64,000 nt of DNA from Tanticharoenia sakaeratensis NBRC 103193. GTDB taxonomy: Bacteria > Pseudomonadota > Alphaproteobacteria > Acetobacterales > Acetobacteraceae. Made by a program: the position numbers and the translations under genes. The stretch lies in NCBI RefSeq assembly GCF_000963885.1, contig NZ_BALE01000028.1, positions 41,756 to 105,755 on the forward strand, in the 5' to 3' direction. Positions 19,148 to 28,701 of the stretch are shown here, in pieces; position 1 is the stretch's first letter, and the number at the start of each line of letters is the position of its first letter. The notes beneath the pieces are model-generated. The model did not search any database. It saw only the letters and a list, made by a program, of their open reading frames with translations, and was not told where the DNA came from.

Positions 19148-19630
19148 CTAGAGGGTGCGGAACATCACCAGAGCGTCGACATACCCGGCCGCCGGATGCA
19201 GGAAGGCCTGCGGAAGCCGCGTGAGGGTTTCGAAGCCGTGCTGCTCCCACAGGCGAATGGCGCGGGTATTGGTGCTGACGACGAAGTTGAACTGCATGGC
19301 GCGATAGCCGCGCGCGCGGGCATGATCCAGCGAATGCGCGACCATGGCGCGGGCGATGCCGCGGCCCGTCGCATCGGGGCGGGTCATATAGCCGCAGTTG
19401 CAGACATGGTTGCCACCGCCAGCCTGGTTGGGGCGAAGATAGTAGGTGCCGAGGATACCGTCCGGCGTTTCCGCGACGAAGGTCTCGCGGTCAGGGGCGA
19501 ACCAGTAGGCGAGCGCGTTTTCGCGCGACATGTCCCGGTCGAGCGCATAGGTCTCTCCGCCGCGGATCGTGGGTTCGAGAATGGCCCAGACGGCGTCGTG
19601 ATCGTCTTCGGTGGCAGCGCGGATCAGCAT
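19148..19630 (-). CDS. GNAT family N-acetyltransferase
   Basis: A 160-aa acetyltransferase that uses acetyl-CoA. The start MLIRAATEDD is the classic GNAT opening strand; the frame runs 101 codons further upstream but without motifs. The acetyl-CoA loop is ATGRGIARAMVAHSLDHAR (the R/QxxGxG/A motif) and the C-terminal NTRAIRLWEQHGFE is the typical AxxlYek.GF segment. The target is unknown; nearest relatives in memory include phosphinothricin-type and ribosomal acetylases. It lies 180 bp downstream of the toxin/partner pair on the same strand. Confidence 0.88.
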   Translation of the reverse strand: MLIRAATEDDHDAVWAILEPTIRGGETYALDRDMSRENALAYWFAPDRETFVAETPDGILGTYYLRPNQAGGGNHVCNCGYMTRPDATGRGIARAMVAHSLDHARARGYRAMQFNFVVSTNTRAIRLWEQHGFETLTRLPQAFLHPAAGYVDALVMFRTL

Positions 19631-19811
19631 GGTGCTCAGTGTGAACGTTGCAGCGTTCTGGCGCCAGATGGAAGGGGGCTTCCGCGGATGGTCCGGTGTG
19701 CACGTTGTCTGGAAAGGGGGGAGAACGGAATGTCGGCTTTGGGAGATAGACGGTCTGTAGCGGACGCAGGGGAGTGAGTAATCCCGGCCGGGTCGCCCGG
19801 CGCGGAGACCG

Positions 19812-20246
19812 TCACCTGTGATGATGCCGTTTCGGCTGGCACGACAAGAGGTTGATGCTGGCCGAGTCTTCGAAACGCTCCGGATGCTCTGTAAGTGGGA
19901 TAGAGACGATATCGTCGCTGCGATGGTCCGCATAGACGAACGTCATGACATAGAAACGGTCGTCGGATCGAGGATCGCCGTCGAGCATTCTGTTCCATTC
20001 CAGCAGGTCGCGCCGCAATGTCGACCCGACGCCGCCGCTTCGGGTCCAGATCGCCGAGCCGCAGGACGAAACACGCTCGACGCGCACGATCGGACGTCCG
20101 TTAAGGAGCGCCTTCCCATCGAGCTCCTCGTTGAGCACTATGTTGAGATTATAGGTCAGCTCCTCGAGGGATTCCGGCTTGGCGGCGGCACGCGCGGCGC
20201 TGCAGATGCAGATGGCGCAGACCAGGCTCAGCACGGCGCGGATCAT
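19812..20246 (-). CDS. Small secreted protein, probable immunity partner of the lysozyme-like toxin
   Basis: A 144-aa protein I do not recognise by family. It has a clear Sec signal peptide (basic MIR, then a 14-residue hydrophobic core and an AARA/A cleavage region near residue 19). The mature part is about 125 residues, acidic to neutral, with two cysteines (in VSSCGS and NLLSCQP) that could form one disulfide, and a HHH tail. The start ATG (20244-20246) overlaps the stop of the lysozyme-like gene as TGATG, so the two are translated together. A periplasmic protein coupled to a peptidoglycan hydrolase without its own signal is the usual layout of an effector-immunity pair. That role is inferred from context only. 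Confidence 0.65.
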   Translation of the reverse strand: MIRAVLSLVCAICICSAARAAAKPESLEELTYNLNIVLNEELDGKALLNGRPIVRVERVSSCGSAIWTRSGGVGSTLRRDLLEWNRMLDGDPRSDDRFYVMTFVYADHRSDDIVSIPLTEHPERFEDSASINLLSCQPKRHHHR

Positions 20247-20935
20247 CAATAGCGTCCTTCCAGCAGAAGCATGGCCTCGTCGTGCCGCCGCCTGATCAGG
20301 CCAGGCATGACCTTGCCTCTCGAGCGCACCTGCTCCTCGATGATTCTGACAGCTTCACGCTTGTCGCTGCTGTTGATTGCGGCACGGACGCCCTGCCAGC
20401 CACCTCCGGGATTGTAGACGAACGAAACGAGAGCGTTGAATTCGTCCTGCGTCAGGTAGACATGGATGCCTCGACGAACGATCGCCTCATAGCTTGGCAG
20501 ATTGACCTCCAGGAGGCGTCTCTGCTGATCGCCCGTGAGAGTGATGAGGTTTCGGTTATCCTCGGTAAACCTCCTCGCCGCGTCACCCCGCAGGCCGCCC
20601 CCCGCCGCTACGCGAGATGCCAGATTGGAATTGATTCCGACATCCCGCAATTTTTGCTCGATCTCCGCCTGGGAACGATCGCGCATGTCATAGCCGGGCC
20701 CAAGGGTTACGCCTGACGCTCCGCCCGGCCAGTGCAGGTGATTGCTGACGCCCCTCTGCTCCTCATGGCGCTCGATGAAGCTGCGTCCTCGCACCGACGT
20801 CGTTATCGCGTTGGGAGGATGTGACGATCCCGACGGCGACGGGATGTAGGATAGGTTGCAGGGGCGATTTGTTCTACTAACGGATCTAACGTGGCCGCCT
20901 GCTGACGGCTGCATGGCCCCTGCGGAGGGAGCCAT
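20246..20935 (-). CDS. Lysozyme-like (T4/pesticin-type) peptidoglycan hydrolase, probable toxin
   Basis: A 229-aa protein whose residues 50-229 fit the GH24/pesticin lysozyme fold: FIERHEEQRG holds the candidate catalytic Glu, GASGVTLGPGYDM matches the T4 lysozyme TIGxG segment, and LTQDEFNALVSFVYNPGGGW matches the conserved QxxALvsFaFNxG helix. It should cut the glycan chain of peptidoglycan. The first 50 residues are Pro/Ser-rich, with no signal peptide and no holin nearby, so it is not an ordinary phage endolysin cassette. An alternative ATG at 20985 in another frame reads about 20 codons of ordinary sequence, so the true N-terminus may be longer with a frameshift. The 268 bp upstream to the AraC gene are AT-richer and hold no gene. 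Confidence 0.75.
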   Translation of the reverse strand: MAPSAGAMQPSAGGHVRSVSRTNRPCNLSYIPSPSGSSHPPNAITTSVRGRSFIERHEEQRGVSNHLHWPGGASGVTLGPGYDMRDRSQAEIEQKLRDVGINSNLASRVAAGGGLRGDAARRFTEDNRNLITLTGDQQRRLLEVNLPSYEAIVRRGIHVYLTQDEFNALVSFVYNPGGGWQGVRAAINSSDKREAVRIIEEQVRSRGKVMPGLIRRRHDEAMLLLEGRY

Positions 20936-21203
20936 CTTTCGTGGGAGAGATCGTGTTCAAACGGCCAATTGTTCGACCCGGACATTAAGCAATCCCGAAT
21001 AAACTTAGTGGCAAAATGCCATATCTTTTCTCAAATGTCAAGCCAGTTGTTTGGGGTTCGTGACAATAGGCTGCCTTGCATATTCGTCCGCTTATCGCAT
21101 TCGGCCAAATCATAAAAATGTCCGAGATGACGGCGACTACTGTCGGTCTGCTGTCTGTCGTCAGCCAGACAGACGGTTTAGGAACGAAATTTTCGCGTCG
21201 AGC

Positions 21204-22109
21204 CTACGCTGGTTCTCCCAGATGTTCCCGCATCCATCTGGCTTCTTCACGGGGGCTGCGGTGGAAATGGCGTTTGAAGTCGCGACTGAACTGGGCAGGG
21301 CTGGCATAGCCGACCTCGGCAGCAATAACGGCCATTGACCCCTGACGCCGTGCGACCATCAGCCTGGCTTCGTGCAGTCGCAAGGCCTTGATGTACTGAA
21401 TTGGGGTGTTCCCGGTAAGAAGCTTAAAACCGGCGTGATAGGAAGGAACGCTCATACCGGCCGTCGCGGCGAGTTCCGGTACCGATAATCCTTCATTGTA
21501 GCGTTCGCGGATCAGCGTCAGGCTCTGCACGATCCTGTCTGTCGTCTTGTTGCGACGCAGCGCCGCCATCAGCGAACCGCCCTGAGGACCTACCAGGACG
21601 CGGTAATGCAACTCGCGCAACAATCCCTGGCCCAGAATGGCAAGTTCCTGCGGATGACGGAGAGCCTGAAGCAGACGTTGGAGCACATCAGCGATGGAAG
21701 TTACCATCCGACTTGAAACCAGGCTTCTCGCCCGCGCCCTTTCGTCATGATGGACCTGGCCCTCCAGTGCGGTCACGATTTCAGCGGCAAGATGCAGGTC
21801 AAAATCGAAATAGATGGCGAGCAGAGGTTGCTCGAGACTGGCCTGCGACGCCATTCGAAACGGCACGGGAACCGAAACGGCAAGATAATGGTCGGCGTCA
21901 TAGCGATAAACCTCGCCATTGAGGAAACCCTGCTTGGCTCCCTGCAATACGAAAACCGCACCAGGGCGATAAAGGACCGGCACATCTTCGAGGATGGTTT
22001 CGGAACGTAGGATGCGGATACCCGGCAAGAGCGTGGCGTTGTAGCCAGGTCGGGGGGCAAGTTCGGCGGCCAGCGCGACGAGCGGAGATGGTACGGGTGG
22101 GGACTTCAT
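21204..22109 (-). CDS. AraC-family transcriptional regulator (AraC_N type)
   Basis: A 301-aa regulator. The N-terminal cupin-like domain (about 15-165) has the AraC_N pattern: PVLYRPGAVFVLQGAKQGFLNGEVYRYDADHYL. The C-terminal part has two helix-turn-helices, SVPELAATAGMSVPSYHAGFK and AVIAAEVGYASPAQFSRDFKR. I use the ATG at 22107-22109; a TTG four codons upstream is possible. It is divergent from an SDR gene with under 100 bp between starts, the standard layout of an AraC_N regulator controlling an oxidoreductase. The ligand is unknown. Confidence 0.9.
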   Translation of the reverse strand: MKSPPVPSPLVALAAELAPRPGYNATLLPGIRILRSETILEDVPVLYRPGAVFVLQGAKQGFLNGEVYRYDADHYLAVSVPVPFRMASQASLEQPLLAIYFDFDLHLAAEIVTALEGQVHHDERARARSLVSSRMVTSIADVLQRLLQALRHPQELAILGQGLLRELHYRVLVGPQGGSLMAALRRNKTTDRIVQSLTLIRERYNEGLSVPELAATAGMSVPSYHAGFKLLTGNTPIQYIKALRLHEARLMVARRQGSMAVIAAEVGYASPAQFSRDFKRHFHRSPREEARWMREHLGEPA

Positions 22110-22204
22110 AGGATCGAGCAAGAAAATCAGAGGAAGTGCGATAGAGCACGCACCGGTACGATATTATTGGTCAAGGCATGAATGCAATCAAGCAGAGCAG
22201 AGCC

Positions 22205-23032
22205 ATGCCTGAGCAGACTTTTTTCATCACGGGCGCCAATTCGGGGTTTGGGTTGGCCATTGCGCGGGCTGCCCTTGAAGCAGGGCATCGGGTGATCGGT
22301 ACAGTCCGGTCGCAAACCGCAAGTGCGTCATTGCTGGAGCAACTGCCGGATGTTCGCGTAGTCCTGTGTGACGTCACCGCGTTTGACCGCATGCCCGCCA
22401 TCGTTGCACAGGCAGAAGAAGACCACGGTCCGGTCGACGTGCTCATCAACAATGCCGGCTATGGGCATGAAGGCATCCTGGAAGAATCTCCTCTCGAGGA
22501 AATGCGCCGCCAGTTCGACGTCAATGTCTTCGGGGCTGTTGCGGTCGCCAAAGCCTTCCTGCCGCGTTTTCGCGAACGTCGCAGTGGGTTCATCGTGAAC
22601 GTGACATCGATGGGTGGGCTGATCACGATGCCGGGTATCGCGTATTACTGTGGCAGCAAATTCGCTTTGCAGGGCATTTCTGAAGTCATGCGCGCGGAAA
22701 TGGCGCCTTTCGGCGTTCATGTCACGGCGTTGTGCCCCGGATCGTTCCGCACAGACTGGGCCGGCCGTTCGATGGTCAGGACCGAGCGCTCGATTGCAGA
22801 TTACGACGCGCTGTTCGATCCGATCCGCGCCGCGCGGCATGAGAAAGACGGCAAGCAGTTGGGTGATCCTGCAAAACTCGCCGCCGCAGTGCTTCAGCTT
22901 GTTGCGTCGGACACGCCGCCACCGCAGCTCCTCCTGGGCAGCGACGCTCTGCGTCTGGTTCGTGAGCGTATTTCTCGCATGGAAAGAGAAATCGCCGATT
23001 GGGAGGAATTGACCCGGTCGACGGACGGTTGA
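22205..23032 (+). CDS. Short-chain dehydrogenase/reductase
   Basis: A 275-aa classical SDR. It shows the TGANSGFG cofactor loop, NNAGYG, catalytic Ser in VTSMGG, and YYCGSKFA with Tyr and Lys of the YxxxK motif (here preceded by AYYCGSK). The Arg in TVRSQ after strand 2 suggests NADP(H). An ATG nine codons upstream (22178) is also in frame, but family members begin about five residues before the first strand, as used here. Divergent from the AraC gene, which probably controls it. Substrate unknown. Confidence 0.9.
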   Translation: MPEQTFFITGANSGFGLAIARAALEAGHRVIGTVRSQTASASLLEQLPDVRVVLCDVTAFDRMPAIVAQAEEDHGPVDVLINNAGYGHEGILEESPLEEMRRQFDVNVFGAVAVAKAFLPRFRERRSGFIVNVTSMGGLITMPGIAYYCGSKFALQGISEVMRAEMAPFGVHVTALCPGSFRTDWAGRSMVRTERSIADYDALFDPIRAARHEKDGKQLGDPAKLAAAVLQLVASDTPPPQLLLGSDALRLVRERISRMEREIADWEELTRSTDG

Positions 23033-23202
23033 TCAGTCACATTCACAGGCGGCAGATCGGGAATCTGACTTTCCGAGCCAGACGTCCGGCATGAAGCGAA
23101 AGGCGACCACGCAACGCATGTAAGGAATGCGCATTATCGGTCAGGACGGCGGGAAAGCCCGGCCCGTTTTCATCCGGTGGCTGATGCCCTAACGTTACGG
23201 TC

Positions 23203-23961
23203 ATGACGATTTCCTTGGGTATTGCCGGGATTACCGGCCGGTTGGGTGCGCTGTGTGCAGACGAGGCTCGTAGCGCCTCCGACATCACGCTGACGGGCGG
23301 GCTTGCGCGCGTGGCCGATCCGGGACGGGCGATCGTGACCGATCCGGGCGTGCTCGCTGCGGGGTGCGACGTGCTGCTGGATGTCAGTTCGGCGGATGCT
23401 GTCGAGGCCGTGGCCGAGGCCGCAATGAAGGCCGGATGTGCGCTCGTGACCGGGACAACGGGGCTCGGGCCTGCGCAGGAGGCGGCGTTGCGCCGGGCAT
23501 CGGGCGTGATCCCGGTCGTGCGGGCCGCGAATTTCTCGCCCGCGCTGAATCTGATGCTGCTGGCCGCGAAGATGCTGGCCGGGCGGCTGCCGGGTTTCGA
23601 CGCGGAGATCGTCGAGACGCATCATCGGCAGAAGCGCGACGCGCCGTCGGGCACGGCGCTGGCGATCGGCGAGGCTGTGGCGACCGGGCGCGGCGTGCGG
23701 CTCGCGGATGTCATGCAGGTGGATCGGAACCGCGTCCGGGCGGAGGGCGAGATCGGTTTCGCGTCCCTGCGGGCCGGGCAGATCGTGGGCGAGCATCAGT
23801 TGTCGTTCACCGACGCGTTCGAGCAGATCACGCTCGGTCATCGCGCTTTCGACCGGCGGCTGTTCGCCCGTGGCGCGTTGCTGGCCGTACGCTGGGCGGC
23901 AGGACGTTCGCCCGGGTTGTACGGGATGGAAGATGTGGTGGGCGGCGGATTTCCGGACTGA
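23203..23961 (+). CDS. dapB: 4-hydroxy-tetrahydrodipicolinate reductase
   Basis: A 252-aa DapB, reducing the product of DapA with NAD(P)H on the way to diaminopimelate and lysine. The N-terminal Rossmann fold has GIAGITGRLG and VTGTTGL; the catalytic region is ETHHRQKRDAPSGTA with His140/His141 and Lys144. The C-terminal domain repeats the FASLRAGQIVGEHQLSF pattern. A 170-bp gap precedes it with no gene. It stands upstream of metK but is separated by 237 bp. Confidence 0.95.
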   Translation: MTISLGIAGITGRLGALCADEARSASDITLTGGLARVADPGRAIVTDPGVLAAGCDVLLDVSSADAVEAVAEAAMKAGCALVTGTTGLGPAQEAALRRASGVIPVVRAANFSPALNLMLLAAKMLAGRLPGFDAEIVETHHRQKRDAPSGTALAIGEAVATGRGVRLADVMQVDRNRVRAEGEIGFASLRAGQIVGEHQLSFTDAFEQITLGHRAFDRRLFARGALLAVRWAAGRSPGLYGMEDVVGGGFPD

Positions 23962-24198
23962 CGTTGATCAGAGAGGGGAGCCGGTTGTCCTGAGGCCGGG
24001 TCGCCGGCAGATGCGCGGGCTTCCAAACGGGGTGTCCGGCGCGGCGATCCGGAACTGTCGCGATGTGACATGTTTTCGACATCCGGCCTGAATTCCACGC
24101 AGGCCTTGACCCCTCCGTTCAATTCCGTCACATCCGGGCGTTCTTTGCCGCGCCTGTAGAGCCGGCTCCATTCCACTCATTCCCTGAGAGGTCCCTGA
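23962..24198 (+). promoter_or_regulatory. metK leader region
   Basis: This 237-bp gap upstream of metK was searched by eye for a SAM riboswitch. I could not match a SAM-II or SAM/SAH consensus, although the C/T-rich stretch close to the start could fold. An AGAGG ribosome site lies just before the GTG start. Promoter position is not clear. Confidence 0.3.
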
Positions 24199-25383
24199 GT
24201 GCGCAATCACGGCGATTTCCTGTTCACATCCGAGTCCGTATCCGAGGGCCATCCCGACAAGGTGGCAGACCGGATCTCCGACACGGTTCTTGACGCCTAT
24301 CTCGAAGTCGAGCCCGAGGCCCGGGTCGCCTGCGAGACGATGGTGACGACGAACCGCGTGATCCTGGCGGGCGAGGTCCGTGGTCCCGCAGGTGTGGCCG
24401 ATACGCTGATCGACCGTGCGCGCGCCGCGATCGAGGACATCGGCTACGATCAGGCCGGCTTCTCCTGGAAGACGGCGGACATCACGTCCTACCTGCACGA
24501 GCAGTCGGCCGACATCGCGCAGGGCGTGGACAGCGCCGGCGAGAAGGACGAAGGCGCAGGCGACCAGGGCATCATGTTCGGCTTCGCGACGCGCGAGACG
24601 CCCGAACTGATGCCGGCGCCGCTGTATTACGCGCAGACGATCCTCGAGCGCGTGCGTGACTACCGCAAGTCGGGCGATGCCCGTGGTGTCGGCCTGCTGC
24701 CGGATGCCAAGAGCCAGGTCACGCTGCGTTATGTCGACGGCAAGCCGGTCGGCACGACGTCGGTCGTGATCTCGACGCAGCATGCCGAGGGCATGCGCCA
24801 GAACACCATCCGCGAGATGATGCGCGAAGTCGTGCGCGAGGTCCTGCCCGAGGGCTGGATGTGCCCCGAGCACGAGTTCTATGTGAACCCGACCGGCAAC
24901 TTCGTGATCGGCGGACCGGACGGCGATGCGGGTCTGACGGGTCGCAAGATCATCGTCGACACCTATGGTGGCGCAGCACCCCATGGCGGCGGCGCGTTCT
25001 CGGGCAAGGACCCGACCAAGGTCGATCGCTCGGCCGCCTATGCCGCGCGCTATCTGGCGAAGAACGTCGTGGCGGCGGGTCTCGCCGATCGCTGCACGAT
25101 TCAGCTGTCCTACGCGATCGGCGTGTCCAAGCCGCTGTCGGTCTATGTCGATCTCGACGGTTCGGGCCACGACGTGGACGAAATGCGCCTTGGCGCGCTT
25201 CTGAACGATGTCATGGATCTGAGCCCGCGCGGCATTCGCAAGCATCTGCGTCTGAACCGCCCGATCTACGTGAAGACGTCGGCTTATGGGCATTTCGGGC
25301 GCGTGCCCGACCCGGCGCTGGACAACTTCACGTGGGAGCAGACGGATCTGGCCGAGGCGCTCAAGAGTGCCCTCAACCGATAA
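24199..25383 (+). CDS. metK: S-adenosylmethionine synthetase
   Basis: A 394-aa enzyme making SAM from methionine and ATP. It starts at a GTG. Visible motifs are [20 protein letters not shown] near the N-terminus, the hexapeptide-type [20 protein letters not shown], the [21 protein letters not shown] phosphate-binding stretch and [19 protein letters not shown]. The length matches the family. trmB follows 19 bp downstream, so the two are probably co-transcribed. Confidence 0.97.
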   Translation: MRNHGDFLFTSESVSEGHPDKVADRISDTVLDAYLEVEPEARVACETMVTTNRVILAGEVRGPAGVADTLIDRARAAIEDIGYDQAGFSWKTADITSYLHEQSADIAQGVDSAGEKDEGAGDQGIMFGFATRETPELMPAPLYYAQTILERVRDYRKSGDARGVGLLPDAKSQVTLRYVDGKPVGTTSVVISTQHAEGMRQNTIREMMREVVREVLPEGWMCPEHEFYVNPTGNFVIGGPDGDAGLTGRKIIVDTYGGAAPHGGGAFSGKDPTKVDRSAAYAARYLAKNVVAAGLADRCTIQLSYAIGVSKPLSVYVDLDGSGHDVDEMRLGALLNDVMDLSPRGIRKHLRLNRPIYVKTSAYGHFGRVPDPALDNFTWEQTDLAEALKSALNR

Positions 25384-25402
25384 GCCTCTCTCCGTAACCG
25401 GG

Positions 25403-26110
25403 GTGGCGGATGCCGCCCCGATCGACGTCAAGCCGCAGCCGGACCGGTTGTATGGCCGTCAGCGCGGCCATCCGCTGCGGGCGCGCCAGCAGCGCCTGCT
25501 GGAGGCGGCCCTGCCGCGTCTGTCGCTCGACCCCGCGCTGCCGCTGCGGGCGGCGTTCGGCGCGGATGTGTCTGATGTCTTCCTCGAGATCGGTTTCGGC
25601 GGCGGCGAACATGCCGAAGGCCAGGCGGCGCTGAACCCGCAGGTCGGGTACATCGCGTCCGAGGTTTTCGAGAACGGTCTGTGCTCGCTCCTGTCGCGGC
25701 TGGTGCCGGAAGGGGAGGAGGAGACTGCTTCTCCGCCGCTCCGGTTCCGTATCTGGGGCGAGGACGCGCGCGTCCTGCTGCGTCAGCTGCCCGATGCCTC
25801 TCTTGGTCGGGTCTATCTCATGTTTCCCGATCCGTGGCCGAAGGCGCGCCACGCCAAGCGCCGCTTCGTGCATCCGGCCAATCTTGGCGAGGTCGCGCGG
25901 GTTCTGCGTCCGGGCGGGATCTGGCGCATCGCCAGTGACGATCCGACATATCAGGCCTGGGTGAACGACGTCATGGAGGCGCAGGACCTCTTTGCCCGCG
26001 TTGACCTGTCGGAAGGCGTGCGGCCGGAGGGCTGGTCGCCGACACGATATGAGGCGAAGGCGATACGCGAGGAGCGTGTGCCGTTTTACTGGACGTTCAT
26101 GCGGCGGTGA
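25403..26110 (+). CDS. trmB: tRNA (guanine-N7)-methyltransferase
   Basis: A 235-aa SAM-dependent enzyme forming m7G46 in tRNA. It begins PQPDRLYGRQRGHPLR, the family's RSFGRRxGR-like opening, then the SAM site VFLEIGFGGGEH, and the catalytic LMFPDPWPKARHAKRRF segment. The frame is open back into metK; the GTG at 25403 is the first plausible start after the metK stop and gives a normal length. Grouping with metK puts a SAM user next to its supplier. Confidence 0.93.
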   Translation: MADAAPIDVKPQPDRLYGRQRGHPLRARQQRLLEAALPRLSLDPALPLRAAFGADVSDVFLEIGFGGGEHAEGQAALNPQVGYIASEVFENGLCSLLSRLVPEGEEETASPPLRFRIWGEDARVLLRQLPDASLGRVYLMFPDPWPKARHAKRRFVHPANLGEVARVLRPGGIWRIASDDPTYQAWVNDVMEAQDLFARVDLSEGVRPEGWSPTRYEAKAIREERVPFYWTFMRR

Positions 26111-26268
26111 CACGCGTCCTTCTGTCTCGCGGGACAGGAGGCAGGAAGGCGTTTCTCCGCTCCGGGTGCCGCACGATCCCATCTGCGACGGCACCCTGAA
26201 GTCTCGAGAATTATCCGGTTCTTTTTCTCCGGAAAGAACCCGTGTCCACTTCAACCCAGGAACCCCCA

Positions 26269-27918
26269 ATGTCCGACATCCCCCGCGAGGAAATGGAATT
26301 CGATGCCGTCGTGGTGGGCGCGGGCCCGGCGGGTCTGGCGGCGGCCATCCGGCTGCGGCAACTGGCGCCGGACGCCACGATCTGCGTGGTCGAGAAGGGT
26401 GGAGAGGTCGGCGCGCATATCGTTTCGGGCGCTGTGATCGAACCGAGGGCGCTTGAGGAGCTGCTGCCGGACTGGCGGGAGCGCGGCGCGCCGCTCGAGA
26501 CGGAAGTCTCGGAAGAGCGCGTGCTGTATATGACGGAGAGCCGGGCGTTCCAGGTGCCGTATCTGGACCGCGTGATGCCGCACATGGCCAATCACGGGAA
26601 TTACGTGGTGTCGCTGGGTGATGTGTGCCGGTGGCTGGCCATTCAGGCCGAAGCGATGGAGATCGAGGTCTATCCCGGTTTCGCGGGAGCCGACGTTCTG
26701 ATCGAGGACGGACGCGTTGCGGGCATCGTCACCGGCGACATGGGCATCTCGCGTGACGGGACGGAAGGGCCGAATTTCGCGCCCGGCATGATCCTGCGCA
26801 CGAAGCAGGTGATTTTCGCCGAAGGGTGCCGTGGATCGCTGAGCAAGAAGGTCATGGCGCTGTTCGACCTGCGCCGTGGCGTCGATCCGCAGACCTATGG
26901 TCTCGGCATCAAGGAAGTCTGGGAAATTCCGGCCGAGCAGCACAGGCCGGGCCTCGTGCAGCACAGTTTCGGCTGGCCGCTGGACGACCAGACCTATGGC
27001 GGCGCGTGGCTTTACCATTTCGGCAAGAACCTCGTCAGCTACGGGTTCGTTACCGGACTGGACTACGCCAATACCTGGCTTTCCCCGTTCGACGAGATGC
27101 AGCGCACGAAGACGCATCCGGCCTTCGCGGAGACGTTCAAGGGTGGTCGCCGCATCGCCTATGGTGCGCGTGCACTGAGCGAAGGTGGTATCCAGTCGAT
27201 CCCGCGTCTGTCGTTCCCGGGTGGTGTGCTGACCGGGGATTCGGCCGGATTCCTGAACGTGCCGAAAATCAAGGGCACGCATACGGCGATGAAATCCGGA
27301 ATGCTGGCGGCGGAAGCCGTGGCGGAGGCGCTGGCATCAGACCGGGCGGAAGCGGGTTCCTATACGAAGCTGGTACGTGGCTCGTGGCTGTGGGACGAGC
27401 TGCGATCGGTGCGGAACGTTCGGCCTGCGTTCGCGAAATTCGGCAACCGTCTGGGCGCGTTGTACGCCGGTTTCGATGCGGCGGTGCTGCGCGGCCGCGC
27501 GCCGTGGACCCTGCATTTCGACCATGCGGACAACGAGACGCTGGAGCCTGCCTCCCTCTCGCCTAAGATCGACTATCCCAAGCCGGACAATGTGCTGACG
27601 TTCGACAGGCTGTCCTCGCTGGCGCTCTCGGGCACCAATCACGAGGAAGACCAGCCCGTTCATCTGCGCCTGCGCAAGGCGGCGTTGTGGAACACGGTGA
27701 ACTGGGACGTGTTCCGCAGCCCGGAAAGCCGGTATTGCCCAGCAGGCGTTTATGAGGCGGTCCCCGATCCTTCGGCGGGCGAGACGGCGATGCGTCTGCA
27801 GATCAACGCGCAGAACTGCGTGCACTGCAAGACCTGCGATATCAAGGATCCGACACAGAACATCGACTGGGCGACACCGGAAGGCGGCGGCGGCCCGAAT
27901 TATCCGTCAGGGATGTGA
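26269..27918 (+). CDS. Electron transfer flavoprotein:ubiquinone oxidoreductase
   Basis: A 549-aa membrane-associated flavoprotein passing electrons from ETF to ubiquinone. The FAD site is VVVGAGPAGLAAAIRLRQL at the N-terminus. The 4Fe-4S site is at the C-terminus: the Cys of RYCPAGVYE and the three of CVHCKTCDIKDPTQNI. The quinone-binding GWPLDDQTYGGAWLYH and VTGLDY segments are conserved. A GTG at 26242 nine codons upstream also has a ribosome site (GGAAAG), so the start is uncertain. No ETF genes are in the window. Confidence 0.95.
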   Translation: MSDIPREEMEFDAVVVGAGPAGLAAAIRLRQLAPDATICVVEKGGEVGAHIVSGAVIEPRALEELLPDWRERGAPLETEVSEERVLYMTESRAFQVPYLDRVMPHMANHGNYVVSLGDVCRWLAIQAEAMEIEVYPGFAGADVLIEDGRVAGIVTGDMGISRDGTEGPNFAPGMILRTKQVIFAEGCRGSLSKKVMALFDLRRGVDPQTYGLGIKEVWEIPAEQHRPGLVQHSFGWPLDDQTYGGAWLYHFGKNLVSYGFVTGLDYANTWLSPFDEMQRTKTHPAFAETFKGGRRIAYGARALSEGGIQSIPRLSFPGGVLTGDSAGFLNVPKIKGTHTAMKSGMLAAEAVAEALASDRAEAGSYTKLVRGSWLWDELRSVRNVRPAFAKFGNRLGALYAGFDAAVLRGRAPWTLHFDHADNETLEPASLSPKIDYPKPDNVLTFDRLSSLALSGTNHEEDQPVHLRLRKAALWNTVNWDVFRSPESRYCPAGVYEAVPDPSAGETAMRLQINAQNCVHCKTCDIKDPTQNIDWATPEGGGGPNYPSGM

Positions 27919-28080
27919 CGGCCAAGCGGCGCGCCGGCTGATCGGTGCCCGCTGTCATGCATTGCGGTGCGGTTCCCGTCTGAAAGGGCAGCGCTTCTGG
28001 CTTGAAACCAACGTACGTGGTTTCAGGATGAAGACGTTTATATCGACTTCGAAAAGAAATTCCGGTTTGCGAAGGATTTG

Positions 28081-28701
28081 TCAGCTTCCGTCGAGGACCG
28101 CGCGGACATGGGCCGCCTGAACCGCCCGGAGGGCCGGGATCGACAGGCCGCCGGCCAGCAATTCCTCGACCAGATCGATATGCAGGGCCGCAAGCAGCAC
28201 ATGTGCGGCATACCCGGCGCGTGCCTCGGCCATGGCCGAGGCAGCTTCCCTGATGAAGTCCCGCAGCACGGTGTGCATCCAGATGTAATGATCGGACTGC
28301 ATCAGTCCGGGCGCCACTTCGCGCGCCCGGATGAGGTGACGGTTCTCCAGCTTGAAGGTCAGTAGCGCGTCGGGAAATGCAACGGCCCGCTCGCGCGGGA
28401 GAGCCCCAGGGCCAAGCGGAGGCTCGCCGGTCTCCACGGCCTCACGCAGCACGGCGAGCCTCGCGTTCCATAGCGCGTCGAGAAGACCATCGCGGGTGCC
28501 GAAGGCCCGGAACAGCGTGCCCTTTCCGATACCCGCTGCTGCGGCGATCGCTTCCATGGTGACCGTGCGTGGTGCATCGGCGGCAGCGAACAGGGCGTCT
28601 GCGGCCGCGAGGATGAGGGCGGGCGCGACAGGAGGGCGCCCACGCCGGACATTTTTTATTTCGGACTCTCGGTCCGATATGATAGCGCTATCTGGACTCA
28701 T
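28081..28701 (-). CDS. TetR-family transcriptional regulator
   Basis: A 206-aa repressor-type regulator. The helix-turn-helix is TMEAIAAAAGIGKGTLFRAFGTRDGLLDAL (about 47-76), the hallmark of the family; the C-terminal ligand domain is unassigned. The only start in frame is the ATG at 28699-28701, which lies inside one of three palindromes between this gene and the NTF2-like gene. No good ribosome site precedes it. It is divergent from, and probably represses, the NTF2-like gene and itself. Confidence 0.9.
   Translation of the reverse strand: MSPDSAIISDRESEIKNVRRGRPPVAPALILAAADALFAAADAPRTVTMEAIAAAAGIGKGTLFRAFGTRDGLLDALWNARLAVLREAVETGEPPLGPGALPRERAVAFPDALLTFKLENRHLIRAREVAPGLMQSDHYIWMHTVLRDFIREAASAMAEARAGYAAHVLLAALHIDLVEELLAGGLSIPALRAVQAAHVRAVLDGS

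Noticed and set aside
23962..24198. SAM riboswitch upstream of metK
   Set aside because: I could not match the SAM-II or SAM/SAH core by eye. An Infernal scan with Rfam models would decide.
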